A stretch of DNA of 64,000 nt, taken from the NCBI GenBank assembly GCA_017610005.1, contig JAFCCU010000010.1:1-64000 (forward strand). The letters are read 5' to 3'. Under the pieces are notes generated by a model. That model saw only the letters and a program-made list of their open reading frames with translations. It was not told the origin of the DNA and ran no database searches. How positions within the stretch are numbered: position 1 is the stretch's first letter; the number at the start of each line of letters is the position of its first letter. This DNA is from Candidatus Woesearchaeota archaeon (lineage in GTDB: Archaea; Nanobdellota; Nanobdellia; Woesearchaeales; B29-G15). The position numbers and the translations under genes were made by a program. Below are positions 35,692 to 42,505 of the stretch, piece after piece.

Positions 35692-35784
35692 GCCTAGATA
35701 AGTAGGTTAGCTGAGAAATCAGGACTCTTATCATCTGTCAGGGCGATAAATTGACAGCTAAGTTCTGTCAGGAGGACATAAAAA
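35692..35784 (+). promoter_or_regulatory. structured 5' leader of rps2, possible translational switch
   Basis: GATAAG (35697-35702) pairs with CTTATC (35727-35732) around a CTGA-GAAA-TCAG tetraloop hairpin (35711-35722). TGACAG (35752-35757) can pair either with CTGTCA at 35735-35740 or with an identical CTGTCA at 35765-35770 that abuts the ribosome site GGAGG (35771-35775). CAGCTAA (35755-35761) can alternatively pair with TTAGCTG (35707-35713). Mutually exclusive pairings next to the ribosome site fit autoregulation by a ribosomal protein; this is inferred from base pairing only. Confidence 0.5.
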
Positions 35785-36387
35785 ATGGCTCAACAAGAAA
35801 ATTTACTTGTTGCAACTGATGAATATTTAAAGTCAGGAGTGCATATTGGAACTAAGTTTAAGACTGCGTATATGAAGGATTTCATCTACAAAACCAGAGA
35901 TGATGGACTTTCTGTATTAAATTTAAAGAAAATTGACCAGCGATTAATGCTTGCAGGTAAAATGCTAGCACATTTTGAACCAGAAGATATAATTGTTGTT
36001 TCTAGAAGAGAAAATGGCTGGAAACCTGCCAAAACTTTTAGTAAAGTAATTGGATCAAGATCAATTCCAGGCAGATATCCTCCTGGGTTATTAACTAATC
36101 CTAACTTAGACACATTTGCTGAAGCAAAGGTTATGATTGTGGTTGATACATGGCCTGATAGAAATGCAGTAAATGACGCAATGTCTGTAGGCATCCCCAT
36201 TATTGCGTTTTGTGATACAAATAATCAAGCTAATTTTATTGATTTTGTAGTTCCTTGCAATAATAAAGGAAAGAAATCTTTAGGACTACTTTTCTGGATT
36301 TTAGCTAGAGAATATTTGAGGAACAGGGGAGAAATTAAAAAGGACTCTGACTTTAAATTTACTACTGAAGACTTTACTTCACAATAA
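35785..36387 (+). CDS. rps2: 30S ribosomal protein S2 (uS2)
   Basis: The 200-residue protein aligns along its length with archaeal/eukaryal uS2: SGVHIGTKFKT, the GRYPPGLLTNP loop and the C-terminal AREYLRNRG. It belongs to the small-subunit body near the head junction. GGAGG lies 10 nt before the ATG. It is monocistronic here, with an unusually long structured leader. Its 3' end overlaps the convergent radB by 9 nt. Confidence 0.97.
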   Translation: MAQQENLLVATDEYLKSGVHIGTKFKTAYMKDFIYKTRDDGLSVLNLKKIDQRLMLAGKMLAHFEPEDIIVVSRRENGWKPAKTFSKVIGSRSIPGRYPPGLLTNPNLDTFAEAKVMIVVDTWPDRNAVNDAMSVGIPIIAFCDTNNQANFIDFVVPCNNKGKKSLGLLFWILAREYLRNRGEIKKDSDFKFTTEDFTSQ

Positions 36388-37071
36388 AAATCCAAACATA
36401 TTCTTTTTTACTTTTTTTATTCCATTACTTATTATTTCAAAAGAAATTTGTTTTCTAGGTTCGCTTCTATGTTTTCTTAATATTGCAACTCGTTTATCTC
36501 CTTCTTTAAAAAGTTCAATTAAACACTTTGAAGAATAATGAATAATATCTCCTCCTACCATTTTAGTTTGTTTTCGATTGTCAAAATCACTATATACCTG
36601 ATTAGCGATTAGTACAGGGATATCTTTTTTACGAGCAATTTCAACAAGGTAGGATAATTGTTTTCCTAGTTCTTTATTAACATTGTAAACGTCTTTTTTC
36701 TCAGCAAGTTCTGCCCTATATAACATTGAAATTGTATCAACAACAACAAGACCAATTTTATCTGTTACAATATCTTTAAGTTTGTTAAAAGTTTCAACTT
36801 GTTCTTTGTAATTGGTGGGCTTAAGAAAGAATATATTTTCTAATGCCCTTAATTCTTTTCCTGCAAGTTGGCCGAGCCTATCTTTTGATGAACCTCCTTC
36901 TGTATCAATAAAAATTACTTTTTTTGTTTTTGCAATTTGTATTGCTGCAATTAAACAAAAGTTGGTTTTCCCTGAAGCAGAAGGTCCATAAATTGTAGTG
37001 ACTATGCCTGGTTCAAACCCTCCTCCGAGTAGTTCATTTAATACTTCAGAGCCCGAAGCTACTTTTGTCAT
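36379..37071 (-). CDS. radB: DNA repair and recombination protein RadB
   Basis: From the ATG at 37071 the protein is 230 residues, normal for RadB: a RecA/Rad51 core without the N-terminal HhH domain. Walker A is GPSASGKT at 29-36, and Walker B is the LVVVDTIS stretch. The ATG at 37209 would add 46 residues, partly encoded in repeat sequence and not seen in the family. A TATA box 25 bp upstream of 37071 supports the shorter, leaderless start. Confidence 0.93.
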   Translation of the reverse strand: MTKVASGSEVLNELLGGGFEPGIVTTIYGPSASGKTNFCLIAAIQIAKTKKVIFIDTEGGSSKDRLGQLAGKELRALENIFFLKPTNYKEQVETFNKLKDIVTDKIGLVVVDTISMLYRAELAEKKDVYNVNKELGKQLSYLVEIARKKDIPVLIANQVYSDFDNRKQTKMVGGDIIHYSSKCLIELFKEGDKRVAILRKHRSEPRKQISFEIISNGIKKVKKNMFGFLL

Positions 37072-37090
37072 ACAAAAAAGATATTTTGAG

Positions 37091-37101
37091 GCTTTAAAAA
37101 A
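37091..37101 (-). promoter_or_regulatory. TATA box of radB
   Basis: On the minus strand TTTTTTAAAGC is centred about 25 bp before the ATG at 37071, which decides the radB start. Confidence 0.6.
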
Positions 37102-37166
37102 CTTACCAAGAAAATCCTGACGGATTTTCAGTCTGGAACAATATGGACCCTCCAGACTCCGAACAG

Positions 37167-37241
37167 TTAGGGTGGGGAGTTTGAGGTTTGAGGTGATAGT
37201 ATTTTTCACTTCAAACTTCAGACTTCAAACTTCAGACTTTT
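37167..37241. repeat. composite heptamer element, third copy
   Basis: GGTGGGG/AGTTTGAGG-type units (37167-37195), a core AGTATTTTTCA and ACTTCAA/ACTTCAG units (37206-37241). It ends 10 bp before the TATA box of the RNase P RNA gene. Confidence 0.75.
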
Positions 37242-37250
37242 TGGCAAACC

Positions 37251-37259
37251 TTTTTAAAT
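37251..37259 (+). promoter_or_regulatory. TATA box of the RNase P RNA gene
   Basis: TTTTTAAAT lies about 25 bp before the predicted 5' end of the RNA near 37277. Confidence 0.65.
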
Positions 37260-37276
37260 GATGAAAGACATTTTAC

Positions 37277-37590
37277 ACTTAGATGGCAGGGGAGCTGGCT
37301 CTCGTGGTACGCATGAGGAAAGTCCGCCCATCTATAAAGGCCTCTTGGAATATCCAAGTATGAGAAATCATAGTGTGCTGAACAGAAACGATACCCCCTA
37401 TTGGGAGAATGAAAACCTTGAAGATTCTGGTGACAGAATTGAGTTAACAGGTTGACGTTCCTTTAGGAATGGATGAAACGGCGGTAGCAGGCTGGATGCA
37501 AGTTCGTAGAACGCTTAGTTGAATGCTAGCACGGGCCGTCTGCTTTGAAACAGGGCCCCAACAAAAGGCGGCTTATCCCTGTCTAATTCT
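37277..37590 (+). ncRNA. rnpB: RNase P RNA (archaeal)
   Basis: The sequence holds the conserved RNase P core: GAGGAAAGTCCGCC at 37315-37328 (CR-I), GAACAGAAACGATA near 37379-37392 (CR-II/III) and ACAAAAGGCGGCTTAT at 37561-37576 (CR-V). The ends pair as P1: TTAGA...CAGGG near 37279-37291 with CCCTGTCTAA at 37577-37586, with a small bulge. The length of about 310 nt is normal. It is the catalytic RNA that removes tRNA 5' leaders. A TATA box upstream and a T-run downstream frame it. Confidence 0.93.
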
Positions 37591-37596
37591 TTTTTT
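37588..37596 (+). terminator. T-rich terminator of rnpB
   Basis: TCTTTTTTT directly follows the P1 3' strand; T-tracts are the usual archaeal termination signal. Confidence 0.55.
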
Positions 37597-37625
37597 GAAT
37601 ATTTTCCGGTAGATTTACCAGAAGG

Positions 37626-37670
37626 TTTATATATTAACTCATATAACTATATATATAAACTTATATAAAA
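37626..37670 (+). promoter_or_regulatory. TATA-rich promoter/operator of the toxin-antitoxin operon
   Basis: At least two TATA-like elements (TTTATATATTA and TTATATAAAA) and repeated ATATAA boxes lie here. The leader of about 80 nt contains a GGTTT/AAACC hairpin and a 16-codon ORF (37690-37740). The antitoxin's GGTGAT ribosome site lies just before its ATG. Confidence 0.5.
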
Positions 37671-37754
37671 GAGGGTCTTGAAAAAGATCATGAAAGGGGA
37701 CGTCCTGAGGTTTGGTGATAAACCAATGATAGGATATTAGAATGGTGATCTAAC

Positions 37755-38024
37755 ATGAAAGAAATGGAAACGAAGCTGATCCATTATCCCAGTCTTAAGA
37801 CTGTGTTAATGGTGGAGAAAACTTTGCAAATGGCCAATACTCTTATGACAAGGGAGGAATTGAAGAGGAAATTACCTAAGAAGGTAATGCATCAAACTCT
37901 CAACGTTATCTTGGAGTATTTAGAGCAAGGTGGAAAAATATTAGATGGCAGAAAAGGCATTTTGTGGATTTTTAATCCGAGTGAAAAACTTGCCGCAGTA
38001 ATAAAGGGAGGAATTGAGGTATGA
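37755..38024 (+). CDS. putative antitoxin, winged-helix type
   Basis: The 89-residue protein reads as a compact winged helix: helix, LPKKVMHQTLNVILEYL recognition region, then GRKGILWIFNPS wing. It is followed directly, with an ATGA overlap, by a RelE/ParE-like toxin. Archaeal toxin-antitoxin pairs often use such small DNA-binding antitoxins that repress their own operon. GGTGAT just before the ATG supports the start. Family membership is inferred from size, fold pattern and partner. Confidence 0.75.
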   Translation: MKEMETKLIHYPSLKTVLMVEKTLQMANTLMTREELKRKLPKKVMHQTLNVILEYLEQGGKILDGRKGILWIFNPSEKLAAVIKGGIEV

Positions 38025-38401
38025 TTTTTAAAGGCAAACCTGTGAAGGTCATAATTGGAGGAGATGCAAAAGAGGAGTATGCTGAGCTAAATGAGATTGT
38101 GGGTCAAGAGATTACTAAACACATTTCTGGGACAGATCATCAAACATTATTTAACTCAATAAAACAAAAGATAGATTTGCTTAAGGTAAACCCAGAATAC
38201 GGAAGACATATACCAAAAAATCAAATTCCCAAGGATTATATAAGAGATTTTGAAGTTAATAACCTATGGAAGGTTAATCTTGCTGGGGCTTGGCGCATGA
38301 TATATACTCTAAGGGGTTCAGATATCGAGATTATTGCATTAATCCTTGATATTTTTGATCATAAAAAATATGATAAGAAATTTGGATATAAAAAGAGTTA
38401 A
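38021..38401 (+). CDS. RelE/ParE-superfamily toxin
   Basis: The 126-residue protein has the RelE/ParE-like layout. A helical N-terminal half carries SIKQKIDLLKVNPEYG. A beta-sheet half carries LWKVNLAGAWRMIYTLRG and IIALILDIFDHKKYDKKFG. The Arg, Tyr and His residues there fit the mRNA-interferase or gyrase-inhibitor fold. It is translationally coupled to the upstream putative antitoxin, as type II pairs are. The target is not predictable. Confidence 0.85.
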   Translation: MIFKGKPVKVIIGGDAKEEYAELNEIVGQEITKHISGTDHQTLFNSIKQKIDLLKVNPEYGRHIPKNQIPKDYIRDFEVNNLWKVNLAGAWRMIYTLRGSDIEIIALILDIFDHKKYDKKFGYKKS

Positions 38402-38498
38402 TTTTCTTGTCTAAAGTATCCTGCGACTGCCCGGATTATTTGTGCTGCCCTTTCCTGGATAGATACTTCCCTCCACCTTAACAGTAGATTCAACATTC

Positions 38499-39227
38499 TC
38501 AAGAAGATAAATTCAGAGTTCCCAAAATAGGAAGCCCCCCATCAGGAAATGGCTTTCTAATAACTAAAAAGTTATAGGCTGGATAAGGTGCTTCTAACAC
38601 TTGAATATCTCTATGTTGTTTCTTTCCTCTGCACATTGCTATTAAATCAGCAGCATAATAAATGTCGTGATGATGGTTTGGGTTTAAATCTCCCAATCTG
38701 TTAACCCTTCTTTTTGCCCTGTGATCTTTCTTAATATTTCCTTGGCCATCAGAGTCAAATAATGCTTTATCTTTTTCACCGTGAATAACAAAGATAAGGC
38801 CTCCTGGTTCTAATATTGCATAAGCATCATCAAGAAGTTTTTGAGCTAAAGCTTCATAATATAAGCATCTTTTAAATACAAATATGTTTGGTCGATGAGT
38901 TACAAGTTCTGGTATAATCCCATCGTACATATCTCTTGCTACAATATCAATGGAATCCCAAACTCCAAAGGATTTCGCTAATCTTTTTGCAGCCCTGTTC
39001 ATTCCAGGATTGTTTTCAATTAATATTGCTCTGCTGGCCCCACCATTAACTATTGCTTCAATGGAGGTTCTGCCTCCACCGGCAGCAGGTTCAATGATGG
39101 TTGCGCCCTTCATTAAGTCTCCAGCGTATTGAACAATCCTGCGATCAATTTCTTGCATCTCTTCAGAGTAAAGTGTAGTATTATAACCAAAAAATGCACT
39201 AATTCCCCACCAACGAGATCTTTTCAT
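38499..39227 (-). CDS. class I SAM-dependent methyltransferase-like protein
   Basis: The 242-residue protein has a motif I-like EPAAGGGRTS near residues 46-55 and an acidic ENNPG loop on the second strand, as expected for SAM binding in Rossmann methyltransferases. The central part with LLDDAYAILEPGGLIFVIHG is typical post-I/IV geometry. The substrate is unknown; NPNHHHDIYY could be a metal- or substrate-binding stretch. It is a single gene, with no clear partner on either side. Confidence 0.75.
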   Translation of the reverse strand: MKRSRWWGISAFFGYNTTLYSEEMQEIDRRIVQYAGDLMKGATIIEPAAGGGRTSIEAIVNGGASRAILIENNPGMNRAAKRLAKSFGVWDSIDIVARDMYDGIIPELVTHRPNIFVFKRCLYYEALAQKLLDDAYAILEPGGLIFVIHGEKDKALFDSDGQGNIKKDHRAKRRVNRLGDLNPNHHHDIYYAADLIAMCRGKKQHRDIQVLEAPYPAYNFLVIRKPFPDGGLPILGTLNLSS

Positions 39228-39332
39228 TTCAAGAAAATAATTAATGAGAGAATAAAAGGATTATTATGATAGAATATTTATTTTATAGGTTTAGCTAACT
39301 ATTCAGAAATGATTCTTTTTCAGCCATCACAA

Positions 39333-39342
39333 CATTTAAATA
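39333..39342 (+). promoter_or_regulatory. TATA box for the RecA-like ATPase gene
   Basis: ATTTAAATAT lies about 45 bp before the TTG at 39383. The leader carries AGGTGAT at 39371-39377. Confidence 0.55.
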
Positions 39343-39382
39343 TAATATCCTCTCAAAATTAGTAAAAGATAGGTGATAAAGT

Positions 39383-40195
39383 TTGGATCATATTGCGCCC
39401 ATTGAGAGAATGAAAGTACACATTGAGGGTTTTGATGATGTACTTGGAGGGGGTTTGCCCATTAATACTGTTAATATGATCACTGGCACTACTGGTTCCA
39501 TGAAGTCTTCAGTATCATTTAATATCGCATTTAATGAAGTTAAGAAAAATAAAAAAATTGCACTTTATATCTCCCTTGAGGAAACTTATGAAAGTTTGAT
39601 GGCTCAGATGAGGTCATTACAATATGATTTAAATTCAATTGATATTGGAAGGGTAGGTTATGATCTTGCAACTCTTAGGAAAAATAAAAATAAACTTTTA
39701 AAAGATCCAAAGAAAAAGGGAGGATTAATCATTAGTGATTTAGGGCAAGTGCGTAAAGAGATGGTTGGAAAAGATTTATCACCTAATGAAAATTGGTTTT
39801 TTTTAACAAAAGCAATAATTAAAGAGATTAAAGAATCAATCGGGCTTGACATTGTTGTGCTTGATTCTTTAACTGCATTACATGTTTTATCTTCGCTTGA
39901 AAATCCGAGAGTAAAGCTCTTTTATTTTTTTGAATTTTTACGTGATTTGGAGGTTACAAGCTTTTTATTAAGCGAAATGCCCCATGACGAATCTAAGCTG
40001 TCCACTTACGAAGAAGAACCATATCTTTGTGATAGTTTGATAAAATTAACTGTTTCTAATAGGCATAGAAAAGTTTCAAGGGAAATTGCAATGGTTAAAG
40101 CAAGAGCAACTAATGCATCTTTGGATGTTTTTACTTTAGATTTTAAGGATGGGAAATTTAAAGCACTTTATGGTGGACAAGTTCCATTAGTCTAA
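39383..40195 (+). CDS. KaiC/RAD55-like RecA-superfamily ATPase with altered Walker A
   Basis: The 270-residue protein has the KaiC-type opening IEGFDDVLGGGLP, a Walker A-like GTTGSMKSS at 35-43, a YISLEE strand and Walker B VVLDSLTAL. In the P-loop the Gly before Lys is Met, so nucleotide handling may differ. Start: the strong ribosome site AGGTGAT sits 5 nt before a TTG at 39383. This favours TTG over the in-frame ATG at 39410. The 3' end runs into the heptamer repeat, and the gene overlaps the convergent PLP-enzyme gene by 38 nt. Confidence 0.85.
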   Translation: MDHIAPIERMKVHIEGFDDVLGGGLPINTVNMITGTTGSMKSSVSFNIAFNEVKKNKKIALYISLEETYESLMAQMRSLQYDLNSIDIGRVGYDLATLRKNKNKLLKDPKKKGGLIISDLGQVRKEMVGKDLSPNENWFFLTKAIIKEIKESIGLDIVVLDSLTALHVLSSLENPRVKLFYFFEFLRDLEVTSFLLSEMPHDESKLSTYEEEPYLCDSLIKLTVSNRHRKVSREIAMVKARATNASLDVFTLDFKDGKFKALYGGQVPLV

Positions 40196-41327
40196 AGTCT
40201 AAAGTCTGAAGTAAGAAGTCTGAAGTAAGAAGTCTGAAGTAAGAAGTCTGAAGTAAGAAGTCTGAAGTAAGAAGTCTGAAGTAAGAAGTCTGAAGTAAGA
40301 AGTAAGAAGTCTGAAGTAAGAAGTCTGAAGTAAGAAGTCTGAAGTAAGAAGTCTGAGGAATTTTGTTTTTCATTTGGAAGAGTAATGCCATTCCCCCGAT
40401 GCCTGAAGGTTCAAACGTTAGTTTTAAAGAAGTTGCATGTTTAATTGCAAGGTCTAAGTATTTTTCTTTTATAGGATATACATTCGACAAATGACCACAA
40501 AAACCGGCGTATCTGTAAAGTCGAATCCATTGTTCATCAAAATGAACAAATGGGAGATGCGGAGAATAAAGCTTATCTGCCTTGCTTTTTGGATTGTTTG
40601 TTGTAGCACCTAAAAAATTACAATATCTTAATTTTTTTACATCTCCGAAAAATCTAGGATCATGATTTTTTGTGTTGACTTCTGCTTTGTTAATATTTAG
40701 TACATTTTCATATAGATTTCCTGTTCCAAATGGAATGAAACAATAATTAGGAGAATTGTTAATTATTTCATAGGAAAGCCAATCATAAAATCGGGTTGTT
40801 GGATCTAATGCGTCAGCAGAAGTAATGTCAATTCCTTCTATGTTGTGGGTTAAAATTAAGATTTCTCTCCAGGATAATTGTTTTTTTGATAAATTTGTTT
40901 GAAAAACTTCACATCCAATCTTTTTCATTCCAACTAGTATTTTTTTATCAATATTCACATCTGTTAATACCCTTAGTTTAGGGAGGCGATACTTATTTAG
41001 TTGAGTTTGAATTGCAATTGCTGCCGAACCTGAAGAGATAATTGACATGTGTGGTAATTCTCCTTTAATCTGTCCACGCTTTTTTGCAAGTAAAAAATCT
41101 CTGTAAGTTACAACCATCTCCCAAGCCATTCTATCTTTATGTGTGCCTGTGGGATTTTTGCTTTCATCCTTATACCATACATCAGAAAATCCTGGAAATT
41201 TTATTTTAAAAGTAGGGGTTGCCGGAAACTTAGGATTATCTGCAGGAAATTCGGGGCTTTCTGGATCATTCTCAGAAGCAACAACAATTGATTTTAGAAT
41301 TTTATTTTCTTTTGGGGTTAGGGCCAT
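40158..41327 (-). CDS. fold-type II PLP enzyme (threonine synthase/TrpB-like) with repeat-derived C-terminus
   Basis: Residues 1-325 match fold-type II PLP enzymes. WYKDESKNPTGTHKDRMA contains the likely Schiff-base lysine K64. SSGSAAIAI near 98-106 fits the phosphate/cofactor loop, and EPSGIGG lies near the end. The best relatives are threonine-synthase-like proteins, but the exact reaction is uncertain. From about residue 325 the sequence becomes the LLTSDF/LLQTSYF heptapeptide repeat, encoded by the heptamer tract, then a short tail. The native C-terminus therefore seems to be lost or replaced. Activity is doubtful unless the missing part is dispensable. Confidence 0.8.
   Translation of the reverse strand: MALTPKENKILKSIVVASENDPESPEFPADNPKFPATPTFKIKFPGFSDVWYKDESKNPTGTHKDRMAWEMVVTYRDFLLAKKRGQIKGELPHMSIISSGSAAIAIQTQLNKYRLPKLRVLTDVNIDKKILVGMKKIGCEVFQTNLSKKQLSWREILILTHNIEGIDITSADALDPTTRFYDWLSYEIINNSPNYCFIPFGTGNLYENVLNINKAEVNTKNHDPRFFGDVKKLRYCNFLGATTNNPKSKADKLYSPHLPFVHFDEQWIRLYRYAGFCGHLSNVYPIKEKYLDLAIKHATSLKLTFEPSGIGGMALLFQMKNKIPQTSYFRLLTSDFLLQTSYFLLQTSYFRLLTSDFLLQTSYFRLLTSDFLLQTLDFRLMELVHHKVL
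40190..40358. repeat. heptamer repeat tract shared by two convergent genes
   Basis: AAGTCTG and AAGTAAG units lie at the very 3' end of the RecA-like gene and within the 3' part of the PLP-enzyme gene. The minus strand is stop-free across it; the plus strand is not. Confidence 0.9.
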
Positions 41328-41364
41328 TAATTATAATGAGGGGGTTATGAAATAAAAACTTTTC

Positions 41365-41520
41365 TTAAAATAACGCATAAATAAATGGGGATAATGCGCT
41401 ACTTTGGGAGAATATGATTAATACTGCTGCTAGCAGCAGAAGAACTATTGTAGGGGTTAACCACCAGGCTTTTCTAATTTTTAGAAATCTCCACATTTGG
41501 AATATTAAACCTTTATTCAT
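41365..41520 (-). CDS. DUF5989-like small membrane protein
   Basis: This 51-residue frame starts at the ATG complementary to 41518-41520, overlapping the end of the SGNH gene by 8 nt. It encodes MWRFLKIRKAWWLTP, one TM helix and SALSPFIYALF. That pattern (basic Trp-rich start, single helix, SA.PFIY.LF end) is the DUF5989 family, usually found beside SxtJ and carbamoyltransferases in surface polysaccharide clusters, as here. Confidence 0.85.
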   Translation of the reverse strand: MNKGLIFQMWRFLKIRKAWWLTPTIVLLLLAAVLIIFSQSSALSPFIYALF

Positions 41521-42505
41521 TTTGTAATTTCTCAGCTATTACTTTTGCTGCAAGGGCGTGGCCTTCTGCTCGCCAATGCATATCAATTTCATAATATAGA
41601 TCTAATCTGTTTAAGAAATTTTCTGTGAGATCAATAAATTTAATTCCTTTTGATTCACAAAATTGTTTAAGATTGTTTTGAGGTTTAGAAAATTCTGGCC
41701 CCTCTAGATCATAATATTTTGTCACTTTTGTTTGCATTGTTTCGTCTATTTGAACTTTTTCTGGGATGTAAACTACAATTAGATTATCTGTTAGTTTGTG
41801 GATTTCTTCAAGATATTTGTAAGTTCTTCCCCAAGCAATGACTGTTTTATTATCATATTTTTCATTATATTGAAGATAATCAATTGGGTCTTTTTTTGCT
41901 ACAATTGCTTTAACAATTCTATAAAGATTAACATTTAACTGAAACCATTTTTTAACTGAAGAAACTGTTTCCCCTTTTTTTATTAAATATCCATCTTCAT
42001 CTACAATAAATGGGCATCCTTCAAGATTTCCTCTTGGATCATTGGGATAAAACCCCAGGATAACAAATTCTGGTTCTATTACTGGAATAAACTTTTTAGC
42101 AACTAAAAGTTCATTGTAAGTATTGTAAGATCCAACTGCAAAGTTTTGTACTGGTTTATTTAATGATTCTTGAAGTAAGCTTGAAAAAATCTCTTTACTT
42201 TCTACTCCATAACCCATGGAGAATGAATCACCTAAGACCATCACTCCTCCTTTTTGAATTTTATTGGGTGCTCTAAATCCTAAAGGATTTGTGTTAATAT
42301 TAAAGCTAAATTCATTAGTTATTATAGTTTCATTGAGGTTAGGTTTATTTATTGTGCAAAGAGCTTCATCAAGGGCCATTATTGGGGGATAAGGTGCTGG
42401 TTCAATCCAGTAAAATCCTTGACTTCCAAATTCTAATACTAGCAACATTACAACTGTTGTAAAAATTGCAGTAATGATATTACTTATTAGTCTAGTCTTT
42501 GCCAT
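41513..42505 (-). CDS. membrane-anchored SGNH/GDSL hydrolase-like protein
   Basis: The 330-residue protein has an N-terminal TM helix (about 7-26). It has the GDSF nucleophile motif at 92-95 and a C-terminal DMHWRAEGH block with the Asp-x-x-His pair of SGNH esterases. Such proteins in glycan clusters add or remove acyl groups on surface sugars, like the AlgJ/AlgX type; the exact reaction is inferred. The gene overlaps the carbamoyltransferase by 14 nt and the DUF5989-like gene by 8 nt. Confidence 0.85.
   Translation of the reverse strand: MAKTRLISNIITAIFTTVVMLLVLEFGSQGFYWIEPAPYPPIMALDEALCTINKPNLNETIITNEFSFNINTNPLGFRAPNKIQKGGVMVLGDSFSMGYGVESKEIFSSLLQESLNKPVQNFAVGSYNTYNELLVAKKFIPVIEPEFVILGFYPNDPRGNLEGCPFIVDEDGYLIKKGETVSSVKKWFQLNVNLYRIVKAIVAKKDPIDYLQYNEKYDNKTVIAWGRTYKYLEEIHKLTDNLIVVYIPEKVQIDETMQTKVTKYYDLEGPEFSKPQNNLKQFCESKGIKFIDLTENFLNRLDLYYEIDMHWRAEGHALAAKVIAEKLQNE

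Noticed and set aside
35695-35775. tRNA gene in the S2 leader
   Set aside because: The hairpins do not give a cloverleaf: no acceptor stem pairing and no T-arm consensus.
37209-37209. Upstream ATG as the radB start
   Set aside because: It would add 46 residues, partly from repeat sequence, not typical of RadB. The TATA box fits the ATG at 37071.
37258-37455. Plus-strand ORF of 65 residues
   Set aside because: It lies inside the RNase P RNA, whose conserved core explains the sequence.
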